DNA from: Saprospiraceae bacterium
GTDB taxonomy: Bacteria; Bacteroidota; Bacteroidia; Chitinophagales; Saprospiraceae
Length of the DNA stretch: 64,000 bases
NCBI GenBank assembly: GCA_016706365.1
Contig: JADJJU010000006.1
Span: forward strand, 248,001 to 312,000
Reading direction: 5' to 3'
The position numbers were made by a program, and so were the translations under genes. Each line of letters starts with the position of its first letter. The first letter of the stretch is position 1. Below, piece by piece: positions 29,092-41,100 of this stretch. Below the pieces are notes generated by a model. It saw nothing but the letters and a program-made list of their open reading frames with translations. It had not been told where the DNA came from and did not search any database.

Positions 29092-30069
29092 TTACGAATG
29101 CACCAAATTCGTAGCATATGTCTCCGGTTTCAATTGAATATGTACCTCTGAATCCTGAGGAACAAACTGATACGGCGTCACCTGATGAGTCCAGTCAAAC
29201 TCAATCTTCTCTTTATATTGCTGTCTGTATTCTCCCGGAGTACATGTCCGATATTTTTTGAAAAGCCTGTTAAAGTTGGCTATGTTATTAAACCCGCAGT
29301 CATAACTGATTTTATTGACAGTATCATCAGTGTCAAGAAGTAGCTTACATGCATATCCAATTCTGATATCGATAAGGAACTGAGTGAAGCTCTTATTGGT
29401 ATATTTTCTAAAAAAATGGCTGAATGCAGATTCACTCATATTGACTTGATTGGCTACATCCTGAAGTTTGAGGTCTTGTTCATGAAATTTTCTAAGAATA
29501 TATTGATACGTTTTTTGGATTCTTCGGCTCTCTGATTTCATTTCTTTAGGATTAAATCCTGTACTGGCCAGGTACTCAATTTCGCTGGATTGTGACATGA
29601 TATCCAGTATACTGAGGAAATCCAATACAGTGTTGAAGCCTTTGGATTCTGCCATTTTGATCAGTTTCTCCTTAAGAATTTGTAGCGTCTTGCCATACAC
29701 TCTGATTCCCCTTCCGGATTGTTGCAGAAGATGCCGTATGTGGTAGAAGAGTTCTTTCTGGAGTAGTTTGGAATCCAGTAAATCCGGAGCAAACTGAATG
29801 GTAATAACTCTGTACTTGATACCTGAATGCAATTGTTCAGGATCTGCATCCCATTTATGGTATAAATAAGGGCCTAATAAAACCAAATCTTCTTCATGAT
29901 ATCGCTCAGTTGAATCTCCTACAATTCTGGTTCCTGAAATTCCAAGGACCAGATTCAACTCGATCTCAGGATGATTGTGAATGGGGTAGTCAAAGCCCTT
30001 ATTTACTGAATCCAGTAAAACGAATACATCTGCATCCTTCAAAGGTGTTATTTCGCGATATACTTGCAT
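29092..30069 (-). CDS. AraC family transcriptional regulator
   Basis: 325 residues. The N-terminal cupin-like sensor has HNHPEIELNLVL (about 31-42). The C-terminal double helix-turn-helix (about 195-295) has SESAFSHFFRKYTNKSFTQF and then CGFNNIANFNRLFKK and CTPGEYR. It is divergent from the SusC gene across 228 nt and is the obvious regulator of the PUL, presumably sensing a released mono- or oligosaccharide. Bacteroidota PULs more often use hybrid two-component or ECF/anti-sigma regulators, but AraC types are known. Confidence 0.93.
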   Translation of the reverse strand: MQVYREITPLKDADVFVLLDSVNKGFDYPIHNHPEIELNLVLGISGTRIVGDSTERYHEEDLVLLGPYLYHKWDADPEQLHSGIKYRVITIQFAPDLLDSKLLQKELFYHIRHLLQQSGRGIRVYGKTLQILKEKLIKMAESKGFNTVLDFLSILDIMSQSSEIEYLASTGFNPKEMKSESRRIQKTYQYILRKFHEQDLKLQDVANQVNMSESAFSHFFRKYTNKSFTQFLIDIRIGYACKLLLDTDDTVNKISYDCGFNNIANFNRLFKKYRTCTPGEYRQQYKEKIEFDWTHQVTPYQFVPQDSEVHIQLKPETYATNLVHS

Positions 30070-30297
30070 CTTAAAATTATTGTTCGTGAATGAAGATCTT
30101 TTAAATATTATATTTCACGAAAGTACAAATTATTCGCAGTAAAGTATCATTGTTGATCTGGATAAAGAAATACATTTGGCTCATACTATTGCAGTACCTT
30201 CACTGATCCCTCAAGCTTAAATATATAGCTACCAGGTATTTGCAGTCATGGGTGAATGTAAATTTTTTCTTTTTGAAATATTAAAGTAGAAAGTACA

Positions 30298-33200
30298 GTG
30301 GGTAATAAAATTTTACAATCAAGGTTAGCATTTAAAGCAATTATTGTAGCCTGCATCATGCCGCTATATTGTCTTTTCCCATCAGCCATTCTATTAGCTC
30401 AGGAGCCGGTTCCGGGGGTAAAAATGACTATTAGCGGGAAAGTTTATTCTGACGAAGACAGGCAATCACTTGTAGGAGTGAATATAGAAGAGAAAGGTAC
30501 TACCAACGGTACAATAACTGACCTTGACGGAAATTTTTCATTGACAGTTTCATCCGGCGCAAGACTTTTATTTAGTTACATTGGATTTGAGCCTAAGGAA
30601 GTCTCGGTACTGAACAATAGTTTTCTTACGATTGCCATGAGCCCAAATCAACAAGTATTACAGGATGTTGTAGTCGTAGGCTATAGAAAAGAAATCAAAT
30701 CTGATGTTGCTACACCTATTACATCACTGAAATCTAAAGATATTGACAAACTGCCGGTTCTGGGAATTGATCAGGCATTACAGGGGCAAGTTGCCGGACT
30801 GCAGGTGACGCAGGCCACCGGAGCGCCGGGAGATGACATAGTTATAAGAATAAGAGGTGTCGGGACACTTGGAAATAATAATCCATTATTCATTGTTGAC
30901 GGCATCCCGACTACGGGAAATATTAACATGTTTTCTACTAGCGATATAGAAAGTATTGATGTGCTTAAAGATGGAGCAGCTGCAGCTATATATGGTGCCC
31001 GGGCGGCCAACGGAGTTATTATAATCACCACAAAGAAAGGAAAATCCGGTAAGCCAAAGTTTGCATTTGATGCTTACAGAGGATTTCAGGAAGCATACAA
31101 TCTGCCTGAAATGCTGAATTCAACTGACTATGTGATGATCAGAAATGAAGCAATTGCCAATACAAATGCATTAAGAGATCCGCGCCGCCTGCTGGATCCA
31201 ATCGATCCGAAAGTGTTGGACACATTACCTAATGTCAATTGGTTAGATGAAGTCTTCAATCCTGCTCCGATACAGAGATACAATTTAAGTGCTTCGGGTG
31301 GAAACGAATTTGGTTCTTACTATATCATGGGAGAATATATGAATCAGGAGGGCGTATTCCGGGGACAGGGATTTGAGAAATATATGATCCGATTCAATGG
31401 TGAAGCTGGAAGTAAAAGATTTAAAATTGGAAATAATATTTCATTTTCAGTTACGGACAGAGCTGTCATTGGTAGTTCAGGTGATGGGGCAGGGCCGGGT
31501 AATGAATTGAATGGTATTCGTTATGCTCTGATTGCAGCCCCGGTATTCAGAATACGTTATCCTGATGGCACTTATGTCAATACTTCACAGGAACTCGGTG
31601 ATCCACAATTATATGGTGATGGTAATGCAAATCCTTTGGCTTTTATTGATGCTACCGACTGGACTATAAATCCCTCACGAGTATTTGGTAGTGTATATGC
31701 AGAGCTTGGAATCATGGAAGGTTTATCCATTCGCACCAATTTGGGAGGCGATTTTCTTTTTCAAAACGAAAAAATATTCAAAGAGAGGTTATCTCCGGCC
31801 ATATACGATCCATCTTCTTTGACAGAGGGAAGAGTCTTTGACAGAAATCTAGTTTGGAGTAATACTATAGATTTTCAAAGATCATTCGGAAGGGGAGAGG
31901 CACACAAATTTTCCGCTATTGCTGGAATGGAAGCAATTCAAAATAAAACAGATTACCTGGGTGCTTCTGCCAATAATTTTCTCAGGACTTCTACTCAATT
32001 CAGATATTTGAATACCAGTATTCCTGAAGAAATCAGCAACCTGGGCGCATCAGGTATTGTCACTGAATGGGGGCTCTTGTCTTATTTTGGTAGAATTAAT
32101 TATAATTACAAAAGCAGATATATTGTCAATGCAGCTATCCGTAGAGATGGTTCATCCCGATTTGGACGTCAAAACAGATATGGCAACTTTCCTTCCCTCG
32201 CTGTAGCATGGAATGTATCCAATGAACCGTTTTTTGAAAATGTTCCATACCTGTCACATTTAAAGATAAGAGCAAGTTGGGGAAGACTGGGTAATCAGGA
32301 AATTGGATTATATCCATTCAGTTCATTAGTCAATACAGGAGACAGAGTATATACTTTCGGAGGCGTTCCGGTTACCGGTGCAAATATTGTGGAGACTGGA
32401 AATGAAAATATAAAATGGGAGACAACAACGCAGGAAGATGTAGGAATTGAATTCAGCTTATGGAAGGATCGTATTTCATTTATGGCAGATTATTTCCAAA
32501 AAACAACCAGTGATGTACTTGTTCGTGTACCGGTTCCACAGGCTGGAGGATCTGCATTCCCTCCATATATAAATGCCGGGATGGTTGAAAATAAAGGATG
32601 GGATTTTGCTTTAGTCTTCAGAAATGCTTACAAAGATTTTCAATATAGCCTGAGTGCCAATATTTCCACTGCTCAGAATGAGGTATTATCCCTTGCCGGA
32701 GGAGAACCAATATTGGGAGGTTTCGGACTTTCGGACGGTCCGATTACGAGAACAGAAGTAGGGTATCCGATTGGGTCATTTTATATTTATCAGGCAGATG
32801 GTCTTTTTCAGAATCAAGCTGAAATCGATGCGCATGCTTTCCAAAATGTTGATACACGTCCGGGTGATGTAAAATTCGCGGATTTGAATGGAGATAATAT
32901 TATAGATGACAAAGACAGAGCTCATTTGGGCAGTCCCTTTCCCGATTTTATTTATGGTTTCAATTTAACCATGAATTATAAAAACTGGGACCTTTCTGTC
33001 CTCGGACAGGGTGTGCAGGGAAATGATGTATATTTCCTTTTTGGCAATTTCGCTTATGAAACTCAGGCAAGAGGTTTCAATGCATATGCAGATATTCTTA
33101 ATCGATGGACTCCTGAAAATACCGATACTGATATACCGCGGGTAAGCATTGATGACAGAAATGGAAACAGAAGGATTTCAACCAGATTTTTAGAAGATGG

Positions 33201-33465
33201 ATCGTACTTCAGAATCAGAAATATAACACTTGGTTATAATTTAAAAAACAAGACATGGATGGGTGACATTTCACTTATAAGGGTGTATGCGACGCTGCAA
33301 AACTTTTTCACATTTACTAAATACTCTGGATTGGATCCTGAAATTCAGGCCAACACCAATGATACAAGAGGATTCAATGTATCATCAGATTTGGCAGTTG
33401 GTATAGATTGGGGAACAGTGCCTGCACCAAGGATGATGCTTGCAGGATTGAGAATAGAATTCTAA
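30298..33465 (+). CDS. SusC/RagA-family TonB-dependent outer-membrane transporter
   Basis: 1055 residues, start GTG. After a signal sequence (about 1-35) comes the CarboxypepD_reg-like domain (about 44-115: ISGKVYSDED, then GTTNGTITDLDGNFSL and FSYIGFEPKEV). The plug domain (about 125-250) carries QGQVAGLQVTQATGAPGDD, IRIRGVGTLGNNNPLFIVDG and YGARAANGVIIITTKKG. The 22-strand barrel ends in MMLAGLRIEF with the aromatic C-terminus. It forms the channel of a SusCD complex that imports oligosaccharides using TonB energy. It begins the PUL operon, 13 nt before susD, and the frame is intact. Confidence 0.97.
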   Translation: MGNKILQSRLAFKAIIVACIMPLYCLFPSAILLAQEPVPGVKMTISGKVYSDEDRQSLVGVNIEEKGTTNGTITDLDGNFSLTVSSGARLLFSYIGFEPKEVSVLNNSFLTIAMSPNQQVLQDVVVVGYRKEIKSDVATPITSLKSKDIDKLPVLGIDQALQGQVAGLQVTQATGAPGDDIVIRIRGVGTLGNNNPLFIVDGIPTTGNINMFSTSDIESIDVLKDGAAAAIYGARAANGVIIITTKKGKSGKPKFAFDAYRGFQEAYNLPEMLNSTDYVMIRNEAIANTNALRDPRRLLDPIDPKVLDTLPNVNWLDEVFNPAPIQRYNLSASGGNEFGSYYIMGEYMNQEGVFRGQGFEKYMIRFNGEAGSKRFKIGNNISFSVTDRAVIGSSGDGAGPGNELNGIRYALIAAPVFRIRYPDGTYVNTSQELGDPQLYGDGNANPLAFIDATDWTINPSRVFGSVYAELGIMEGLSIRTNLGGDFLFQNEKIFKERLSPAIYDPSSLTEGRVFDRNLVWSNTIDFQRSFGRGEAHKFSAIAGMEAIQNKTDYLGASANNFLRTSTQFRYLNTSIPEEISNLGASGIVTEWGLLSYFGRINYNYKSRYIVNAAIRRDGSSRFGRQNRYGNFPSLAVAWNVSNEPFFENVPYLSHLKIRASWGRLGNQEIGLYPFSSLVNTGDRVYTFGGVPVTGANIVETGNENIKWETTTQEDVGIEFSLWKDRISFMADYFQKTTSDVLVRVPVPQAGGSAFPPYINAGMVENKGWDFALVFRNAYKDFQYSLSANISTAQNEVLSLAGGEPILGGFGLSDGPITRTEVGYPIGSFYIYQADGLFQNQAEIDAHAFQNVDTRPGDVKFADLNGDNIIDDKDRAHLGSPFPDFIYGFNLTMNYKNWDLSVLGQGVQGNDVYFLFGNFAYETQARGFNAYADILNRWTPENTDTDIPRVSIDDRNGNRRISTRFLEDGSYFRIRNITLGYNLKNKTWMGDISLIRVYATLQNFFTFTKYSGLDPEIQANTNDTRGFNVSSDLAVGIDWGTVPAPRMMLAGLRIEF

Positions 33466-33478
33466 AAGAAACAGATAT

Positions 33479-34913
33479 ATGAGACAGATATTATTAATGT
33501 TGGTTATTTGTAGCTTGCTGACGAGTGCATGTACAAATATTTTGGACAAAGAGCCACTGGGTCGTTTGGATGCTGATTTATTTCTCCAGACAAAAGAAGA
33601 CGCAGTTCAGGCAGTCAATGCTGCTTATGGGCCTTTGATGTTCAATAGTGCGAACAGCAATTTTTACTGGGCGTTTGGAGTACTTGCTTCAGAGCAAGCA
33701 GTTGTTGGCGGAGATGGTTCAAGACCGGGTCTTACAGAAATTGATTTCATGACCCATACCCCCCGCACTCAGGAATTCAACGATTTCTGGAAATTGAATT
33801 ATCAGGGAATTGTCCAGTGTAATTTGATTATTGAGAAAGTGCCTCAGGTAAATATGGATGTCAATTTGAGAAATCAATATTTAGGGGAAGCTTTGTTTCT
33901 TAGAGCTTATTACTATTTCTTGCTGACACAGGTGTATGGAGATGTACCAATGATGCTGACTTTGATTCCACCTGATGAATTAAAAATTCCAAGAACATCA
34001 AAGGAAGTCATTTGGGATCAAATCCTTCTCGATTGTGAACAGGCAGCTTCTTTACTTCCTATAGGCTATACTTCAACTGATGCCGGAAGACCAACAAAAG
34101 GAGCTGCACTGGCTCTGGCTGCAAAAACTGCCTTATATCAAAAAAATTATCAAAAAACTCTGGACTATATTCAACAGGTAAGAGGACTGGGGGTGTACCA
34201 GTTAATGGCTGATTATCAGGACAATTTCAGAAAGGAAAACACAAAATAATTCAGAGTCTGTTTGGGAAATTCAGCATACGAATCTTGAGCTGGGAGTTGG
34301 AAATTCTTTAAGTCAATGGTGGGCTTCGAATAAATTCGGATTCGGTTATGGATTTGCTGAAGTGACAGCAGAATATCTTGCAGAGTTTGAAACAGGTGAT
34401 CCAAGAAGAAAATTTACAATTGCGATAAACAATGATCCCTATTTCGGCTTGATTTGGAAGCCTTCTTTTTCCTCCACCGGATATGGGCCTGTTAAGTATT
34501 TGCAATCTGATTCCGTAGCGACACAAAAGGCTGACGGGGATATCAACTACACCGCTATCCGGTACGCCGAAGTATTGCTTTGGGAAGCAGAAGCTTTGGC
34601 GGAATTGGGAAGAACATCCGAAGCTCTAATCCCACTGGAAGAAGTGAGAGCTCGGGCGCGGGCTCAGGCTGTAAATCCTTCAATTGCACTTCCGGCCGTT
34701 ACAACTACCAATCAGACAGAATTGATTGATGCAATAAGACATGAGCGCAGTGTGGAGCTGGGTTTTGAAATGCATCATTTCTTTGATTTGGTCCGCTGGG
34801 GTTTAGCCGCAGATAGAATTGATGGATTTGTAACCGGAAAGCATGAAGTATTTCCTCTTCCACAAATTGAGATGGACCTGAACTCAAGCTTGATTCAGAA
34901 TCCCGGGTATTAA
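33479..34913 (+). CDS. SusD/RagB-family glycan-binding lipoprotein (frameshifted)
   Basis: About 477 residues after joining. The lipoprotein signal (LLTSACTN) is followed by the usual SusD start LDKEPLGRLDADLFLQTKED and TPR helices (ALFLRAYYYFLLTQVYGDVP). The C-terminal half has RYAEVLLWEAEALAELG, then HERSVELGFEMHHFFDLVRW and the end LIQNPGY. One extra A in the run at 34243-34246 causes a stop at 34247-34249. With three A the frame reads ENTNNSESVWEIQHTN and continues. It caps the SusC barrel and captures glycan at the cell surface. Confidence 0.96.
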
Positions 34914-34937
34914 TTTAACAATGTAAGAACCATAGTA

Positions 34938-37900
34938 TTGATGCGATTTAATTTCTGTATAAAAATATTTATTGTCACACTTTTAAATCTGGTGATGGCT
35001 AGCGGTCTGCTTGCTCAAACCGGGCAAATAGCTATTCCAAGAATTCAGTCAATGCCAAATTTACCTGGTCCCTACAATATCAGGGATTGGAAATTGGTGG
35101 CAAGACAATATGATTCTCTGGTTTTTGATATGAATGCTACCGGACAATATTTGCCATTGTCATACAAAAAACCGGCAGGAGTTAATTATCCTGAAAATGA
35201 AACATTTGGTCTCGCAACCTATGTTGGCACCTTTAGTCCTATGGGCAATGAGGGTATCAATGTATTGCCTACTCTTGTGGGTTCTACATTGGTTGGAATA
35301 GATAAGTCAGATCAAAACGGAGATGATTACATTTTGATGGCGCAGGATTTTTTTAATAAAAAAAATGGAGAAAATATATACCTCAATAATCCTTCAGGTA
35401 AAAGTGGAGGCGACTGGTGGTATGATTTGATGCCCAATATTTTCTTTTATCAATTGTATGATTTGTACCCAAATGCAGGTGGTGAACATGAACTTCAATT
35501 CAACACAGTAGCTGATCGATTTTGGGGCTCTGTCAAAGGAATGGGTGGCTCCGATGCTCCATGGACGAGTGCATCCATGAATTACCGTGGCTGGGATTTT
35601 GTCAATAATCAACCCAATGCATCCGGAGTGATTGAACCTGAAGCAGCGGGAGCATATGCCTGGGTATTGTATAATGCATATCTCAGGACCGGAAATAAGG
35701 AATATCTGAAAGCTGCTGAATGGAGCATTGAATTTTTGAATTCTGTGAATTCAAATCCTTCTTACGAGCTCCAGCTTCCATATGGAACTTACATTGCCGC
35801 TAGAATGAATGCTGAATTAGGCACTGATTACAACATTCAAAAAATGATAAATTGGTCTTTTGACCGCGGACCTCTAAGGGGTTGGGGTACTATTGTTGGA
35901 AAGTGGAATGGATTTGATGTTTCCGGATTAGTAGGTGAAGCTAATGACAATGGCAATGATTATGCCTTCAATCTGAATGGCATGCAACAGGCAGGCGCAT
36001 TGGTTCCCATGGTCAGATATGATAAAAGATTTGCAAGGGCAATTGGTAAATGGGTATTGAATCTGGCAAATGCATCAAGATTGTTTTATCCCGGATTTTT
36101 ACCAGCGAATTTACAGGATGGAGCTGCCTGGTCTTCAATAAATGATCCCAATCGCGTCATTGCTCATGAAGCGATGAAAGAAGTATGGGATGGCAAATCA
36201 CCATTTTCTACAGGAGATGCATTGAGAAGTGGGTGGGCTGCCACAAACTTAGCCCTTTATGGAAGTTCTTCAGTAGGTTACCTTGGGGCAATCATAGAAA
36301 AAACTAATGATGACAGGATACTTCAGCTGGATTTACTCGCTACAGATTTTTTCAGACCAGAAGCTTATCCTTCATTTCTCTATTATAATCCATATGCTAC
36401 CTCAAAGTCAATTGAGCTAGAAGTAGGTGAAAATCCTGTAGATATTTACAATGCGCTTTCTGAAACATTTATAGCGGAAGGGGTAACAGGTAAAAATTCA
36501 ATTGACATACCTGCTGATCAGGCTATTTCAATCGTGCTGACACCAACCGGAGCTGAGAGGACCTATGATCAGAATACATTGAGAGTTAATGGTGTCATAA
36601 TTGATTACAGGCAGTCAGCTGAAAGTTTCAATTATGCTCCAAGAATAAAAGCATTGGCGGCTGAAAAACCGGTATTGGCTGTGATTGATTCCACGAAAAT
36701 ATTCTTAACAATTTTCGATCAGGACAGCCCTGATCTTAATGTCGAATGGCAAATCAATACAGGTTCATTTAGTGGGGAAGGATCAGAAATAATCTGGAAA
36801 CCAAATGATTCAATAGGATTGCATGAAATAAAAGTCATCATTGAAGATGAAGCAGGACAAAAAGACTCGACATCTATTCTTATAGAAGTTGTGGCAGAAA
36901 TAAATCTGGCACCTGTAATTCGTAATATTATACTTGACAAATCTTATGCACATCCCGGAGAAAGTATTCAGATTATGCTGGATGTATTTGATCCGAATGG
37001 TGACAATCTTATTTTTAACTGGACTTCCAGCGGCGGAAACATTAGTGGTGATGAATTTGAGATTAGCTGGCAAAGCCCTGCTAATGAAGGAATTTATAAT
37101 GTTTCTGTCACTATCAGAGATTCCGCAGGTTTACAAACAAATGCGACCATCCCAGTCTGGGTCAGGGATTTTGAAAATGTAATTAAACAGGATAGCATAG
37201 CATATTATCCTTTTTCCGGTAATGCAAATGATGTTTGGCCAAATCATTTAAATGCTGTGGTTGCAGGTGCCAGATTGACTCCTGATTATCTTGGGAACAG
37301 CAACTCTGCCTATATCTTTAATGGGAATACTCATCATATTAGAGTTCCGCATAATCCTGTGCTTGATTTTCAGGATGGAATTACTGTAAGCTTTTATTTA
37401 AAGGCATCGCAATTGCCCGATCGTGAATCATTTCTTATATCTCATGGAAGTTGGCAGAATCGCTGGAAGATCTCTATTACTCCTGAAAGAAGAATTAGAT
37501 GGACGATTAATACATTAAGCGGTATCACTGATCTGGACGGCACAATTATTTTAGAAACAAATGAAGTTGTGCATGTAGTCGCAACTTACGATGGAGCATG
37601 GATGGCATTGTATATTAATGGAAACCTGCATTCCTTCAAAGCAATGAGTGGTAAAATGAGAACTACCGGACTAGACCTGCTATTTGGGCAAATGATACCG
37701 GGTGATCAGAATTACAATTTCGCTGGCCTACTCGATGAAATTAAAATCTTTGACTACGCTGTAACGCCTCCGGAATCCGAATCACTTTTTGCTTCCATTA
37801 GTACAGGACTTTTTGATGAAAATTCCACAGTTCAAAAATTACTCATTTACCCCAATCCTGTTTCAGATTATCTCAATGTAGAACTACCTGATCTGGTAGG

Positions 37901-38078
37901 TTCTTGTTCTATTTATAATTCAGAAGGTCAATTAATATTTCAAAATACAATTCCGGACATCTACAAGGGTGGTCAAATAAAAATTAATACATATTCCTGG
38001 CCTGCAGGCAGCTATTTTATTGTAGTGCATGCTGAACAGGGAATTTGGACAAACAAGTTTATCAAGTTAAATAATTAA
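34938..38078 (+). CDS. Secreted multidomain protein with an unassigned, probably catalytic domain, LamG and T9SS sorting domain
   Basis: 1046 residues. The signal peptide ends near GLLAQ (27). Residues about 35-550 form a helical-looking domain with DWWYD (159-163), EPEAAGAYAWVLYNAYL, AIGKWVLNLANASRLFYP and PSFLYYNPY. The whole block is shared with the lipoprotein at 45063. Two Ig/PKD-like modules follow (about 565-750), then one LamG module (about 755-955) and a Por sorting domain (LLIYPNPVSDYLNVE). The length and repeated helical motifs suggest an alpha/alpha-toroid glycoside hydrolase or lyase, but I cannot assign it to a CAZy family. It lies 24 nt after susD, in the PUL operon. Confidence 0.7.
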   Translation: MMRFNFCIKIFIVTLLNLVMASGLLAQTGQIAIPRIQSMPNLPGPYNIRDWKLVARQYDSLVFDMNATGQYLPLSYKKPAGVNYPENETFGLATYVGTFSPMGNEGINVLPTLVGSTLVGIDKSDQNGDDYILMAQDFFNKKNGENIYLNNPSGKSGGDWWYDLMPNIFFYQLYDLYPNAGGEHELQFNTVADRFWGSVKGMGGSDAPWTSASMNYRGWDFVNNQPNASGVIEPEAAGAYAWVLYNAYLRTGNKEYLKAAEWSIEFLNSVNSNPSYELQLPYGTYIAARMNAELGTDYNIQKMINWSFDRGPLRGWGTIVGKWNGFDVSGLVGEANDNGNDYAFNLNGMQQAGALVPMVRYDKRFARAIGKWVLNLANASRLFYPGFLPANLQDGAAWSSINDPNRVIAHEAMKEVWDGKSPFSTGDALRSGWAATNLALYGSSSVGYLGAIIEKTNDDRILQLDLLATDFFRPEAYPSFLYYNPYATSKSIELEVGENPVDIYNALSETFIAEGVTGKNSIDIPADQAISIVLTPTGAERTYDQNTLRVNGVIIDYRQSAESFNYAPRIKALAAEKPVLAVIDSTKIFLTIFDQDSPDLNVEWQINTGSFSGEGSEIIWKPNDSIGLHEIKVIIEDEAGQKDSTSILIEVVAEINLAPVIRNIILDKSYAHPGESIQIMLDVFDPNGDNLIFNWTSSGGNISGDEFEISWQSPANEGIYNVSVTIRDSAGLQTNATIPVWVRDFENVIKQDSIAYYPFSGNANDVWPNHLNAVVAGARLTPDYLGNSNSAYIFNGNTHHIRVPHNPVLDFQDGITVSFYLKASQLPDRESFLISHGSWQNRWKISITPERRIRWTINTLSGITDLDGTIILETNEVVHVVATYDGAWMALYINGNLHSFKAMSGKMRTTGLDLLFGQMIPGDQNYNFAGLLDEIKIFDYAVTPPESESLFASISTGLFDENSTVQKLLIYPNPVSDYLNVELPDLVGSCSIYNSEGQLIFQNTIPDIYKGGQIKINTYSWPAGSYFIVVHAEQGIWTNKFIKLNN

Positions 38079-38107
38079 ATTTCAAAATCTCCTAAATCAA
38101 TTACATT

Positions 38108-41100
38108 ATGCGAGAACATTTATACAAGGTCAGTTTATGGGCATTCTGCCTTCTGATTTCCTGGGGTGCAGGGGCTCAGGAAGTTGTTGCTTACTACGAT
38201 TTCAATGGAAATAGTAGAGATCAATCCGGCAATCAAAATCATGCGCAGGTCAAAGGGGCTTTACTGACTCAGGATCGCTTTGATTGGGCCAGACGTGCAT
38301 TTCATTTTGATGGCATTCAAAGTGCAATTACAGCTCCAAACAATGGAGCATTGAACACCGATTATCAAACCGTAAGTTTTTGGGTACGACTTGGTGAATT
38401 ACCAGCTCAGGGCGAGGTATTTCTGATGTCCTTCGGAGGATGGCAGGAGCGCTGGAAAATTTCCCTGCCTGCTCATGGCAAGCCTGTCTGGACCACTAAT
38501 AACAGCAGTGGAATTTCCGATATGGACTCAGGAGATGGCCACATTTTGCAAGCAGGTCAATGGACTCACCTTACATTCGTGCACAATGGTACGAATGATG
38601 AGATTTATTTCAATGGTCAGCTGGCAGCTTCAAAAGCTGTGAGCGGAACAATGAATAACACTTCTAACCCATTAGGAATAGGCTATGACCCGATCGGAGG
38701 CGCTTTATATTTCAATGGCGAAATAGATGAAGTACTTATTTTGGGAGAAGCTCTCGATGCTACCGAAATTGCAGCGTTATATAATGCACAAAATACTGCT
38801 CCTGCCATAGCTAATTCTTTAGTAGCTGATTATAAAATGGATGGCGATGCTAAGGATGCGTCTGTGGGGGCAAACCATGCTTCCAATTCCGGGGCAGTTC
38901 TATCTACAGATCGCTTTGGATATGGAAATTCTGCCTATTATTTCAACGGTGTGGATGCTACTCTTACTGCAGAATCATCTGCTCCTTTGAATTCAGAAAA
39001 CCTCACCGTAAGTTTCTGGATAAATGTAAGAGAGCTTCCTGCCCAAGGTGAAGCTTTCGTGCTATCTCATGGAGGATGGCAATCACGTTTTAAAATTTCT
39101 CTTCCAACTCATGGTAAACTAGTGTTTACTACAAACCATACAAATGGTATTTCTGACATGGATGCAGGAGATGCAGGAGTATTGACTCCTAACTCATGGA
39201 AACATGTAGTTATGGTACATGATGGTCTAAAGAATATCATCTATATAGATGGGGTAGCTGTTGCAACTAAAGATGTAGTTGGAACATTAAACTCGACATC
39301 TTTTCCATTAGGAATGGGATATAACCCTATTGACGGCGGTAACTATTTCAATGGTTCACTTGATGAAGTACAGTTTTACAATTATGCGCTTTCAGCTGCT
39401 GAGATTGCTGATCTTCATTCAGATCAGTCAGCTGACCCTTCCGGAAACCCTGACCTGGTAGCTGATTACAAATTTGCAGGAAATACAAATGACCATTCAG
39501 TTTACGAAAACCATGCAAGTGGTGACGCAAGTCCGGGCATGGACAGATTTGGCTATGCTGCTAATGCCATGCAATTTGATGGCACAAGTTCCTTGCTTGC
39601 TGCAAATTCACCGGCTTTGAATTCTCCGGCGACATCCATTAGCTTCTGGGCAAGAGTTAATGAATTACCTGTAAATGGTGAGGCTTATCTTTTGTCAAAT
39701 GGAGGCTGGCAGTCAAGATGGAAGATTTCACTACCTCCTCACGGGAAACCAGTATTCACGACAAATCATACCAACGGTATCTCTGATATGGATTCAGGTG
39801 ATGGCAATGTATTAAGTCCGGGAGAGTGGAAACATCTGGTTTTCGTTCATGATGGTACGGATGACAAGATTTATATGAATGGTGTGCAAGTTGCATCTAA
39901 AGCAGTTCCCGGCGATCTGAACAATACAAGTCATCCTCTTGGATTTGGCTATAATCCTATTGATGGAGGAAACTATTTTGACGGCGATTTGGATGAAGTT
40001 CAAGTATATAGCAGACCACTTTCAGCAGCTGAGATCCTTGATTTGTATAACGAGCAAAACGAAACTCCTGTTTTCACGGAGGAATTGGTTGCAGAATATA
40101 CATTCACAGGAAATACAAATGATGGAACTGTGTTTAACAATCATGCAACTTCCAGCAATGCGCTTCTTTCAAAAGATCGTTTTGATGCGGCGAATCATGC
40201 AATGTCATTTAATGGAGTTGATAGCAAAGTAACAGCAGGTAATTCACCGCAATTGCAGTCAGATTATGCTACAGTTAGCTTCTGGGTAAATCTTCGGGAA
40301 CTTCCGGCTCAGGGCGAATATTTCCTTCTATCTCATGGCGGATGGCAGGAAAGATGGAAAATATCACTTCCTGCACATGGAAAACCGGTCTGGACTACTA
40401 ATCATTCAGGAGGAATCTCTGACATGGATTCTGGAGACGGTAATGTATTGACTCCAGGTGAATGGACACATGTAGTGATGGTTCATGATACTGATCAGGA
40501 TAGAATATACTTCGATGGAGTACGTGTGGCTGAAAAAAATGTTGGTGGAACGCTAAATTCTACTACCAGAGACTTCGGAATTGGATATAACCCAATTGAT
40601 GAGGGTAATTTCACAAATGGTCTTATTGATGATGTGCAGGTGTATAATGTTGCGCTTACAGATCCGGAAATAGCTGCTTTACATGCTTTGCAATCACAGG
40701 CACCAAATCAGTTTGATACAGAAGCTCCTGATTCACCATTGGATCTTAATGCTGAAGTTTCCTTTACAACTGTGACATTAAGCTGGTTGGCATCATATGA
40801 TAATGTAGGTGTTACCGGGTATAATATATATCAGGATGGAACTCATATTGCTACTGTTCAAAATACAAATATTGTATTGACGGATTTAACTCCACTTGCA
40901 GAAATACTATTTGGGGTTTCAGCAGTCGATGAGGCTGGAAATGAATCTGCTGTCTCAACATTATTGGTAAAAGTTGGTGACGATGAATCTCCTGATACTA
41001 CTCCTCCTACTAAACCTGGAAATTTGAGAGCAGATGTGGGATCATACTCGGTATTGCTTACCTGGGATCCTTCAGTGGATGACAGAATAGTAGCTGGATA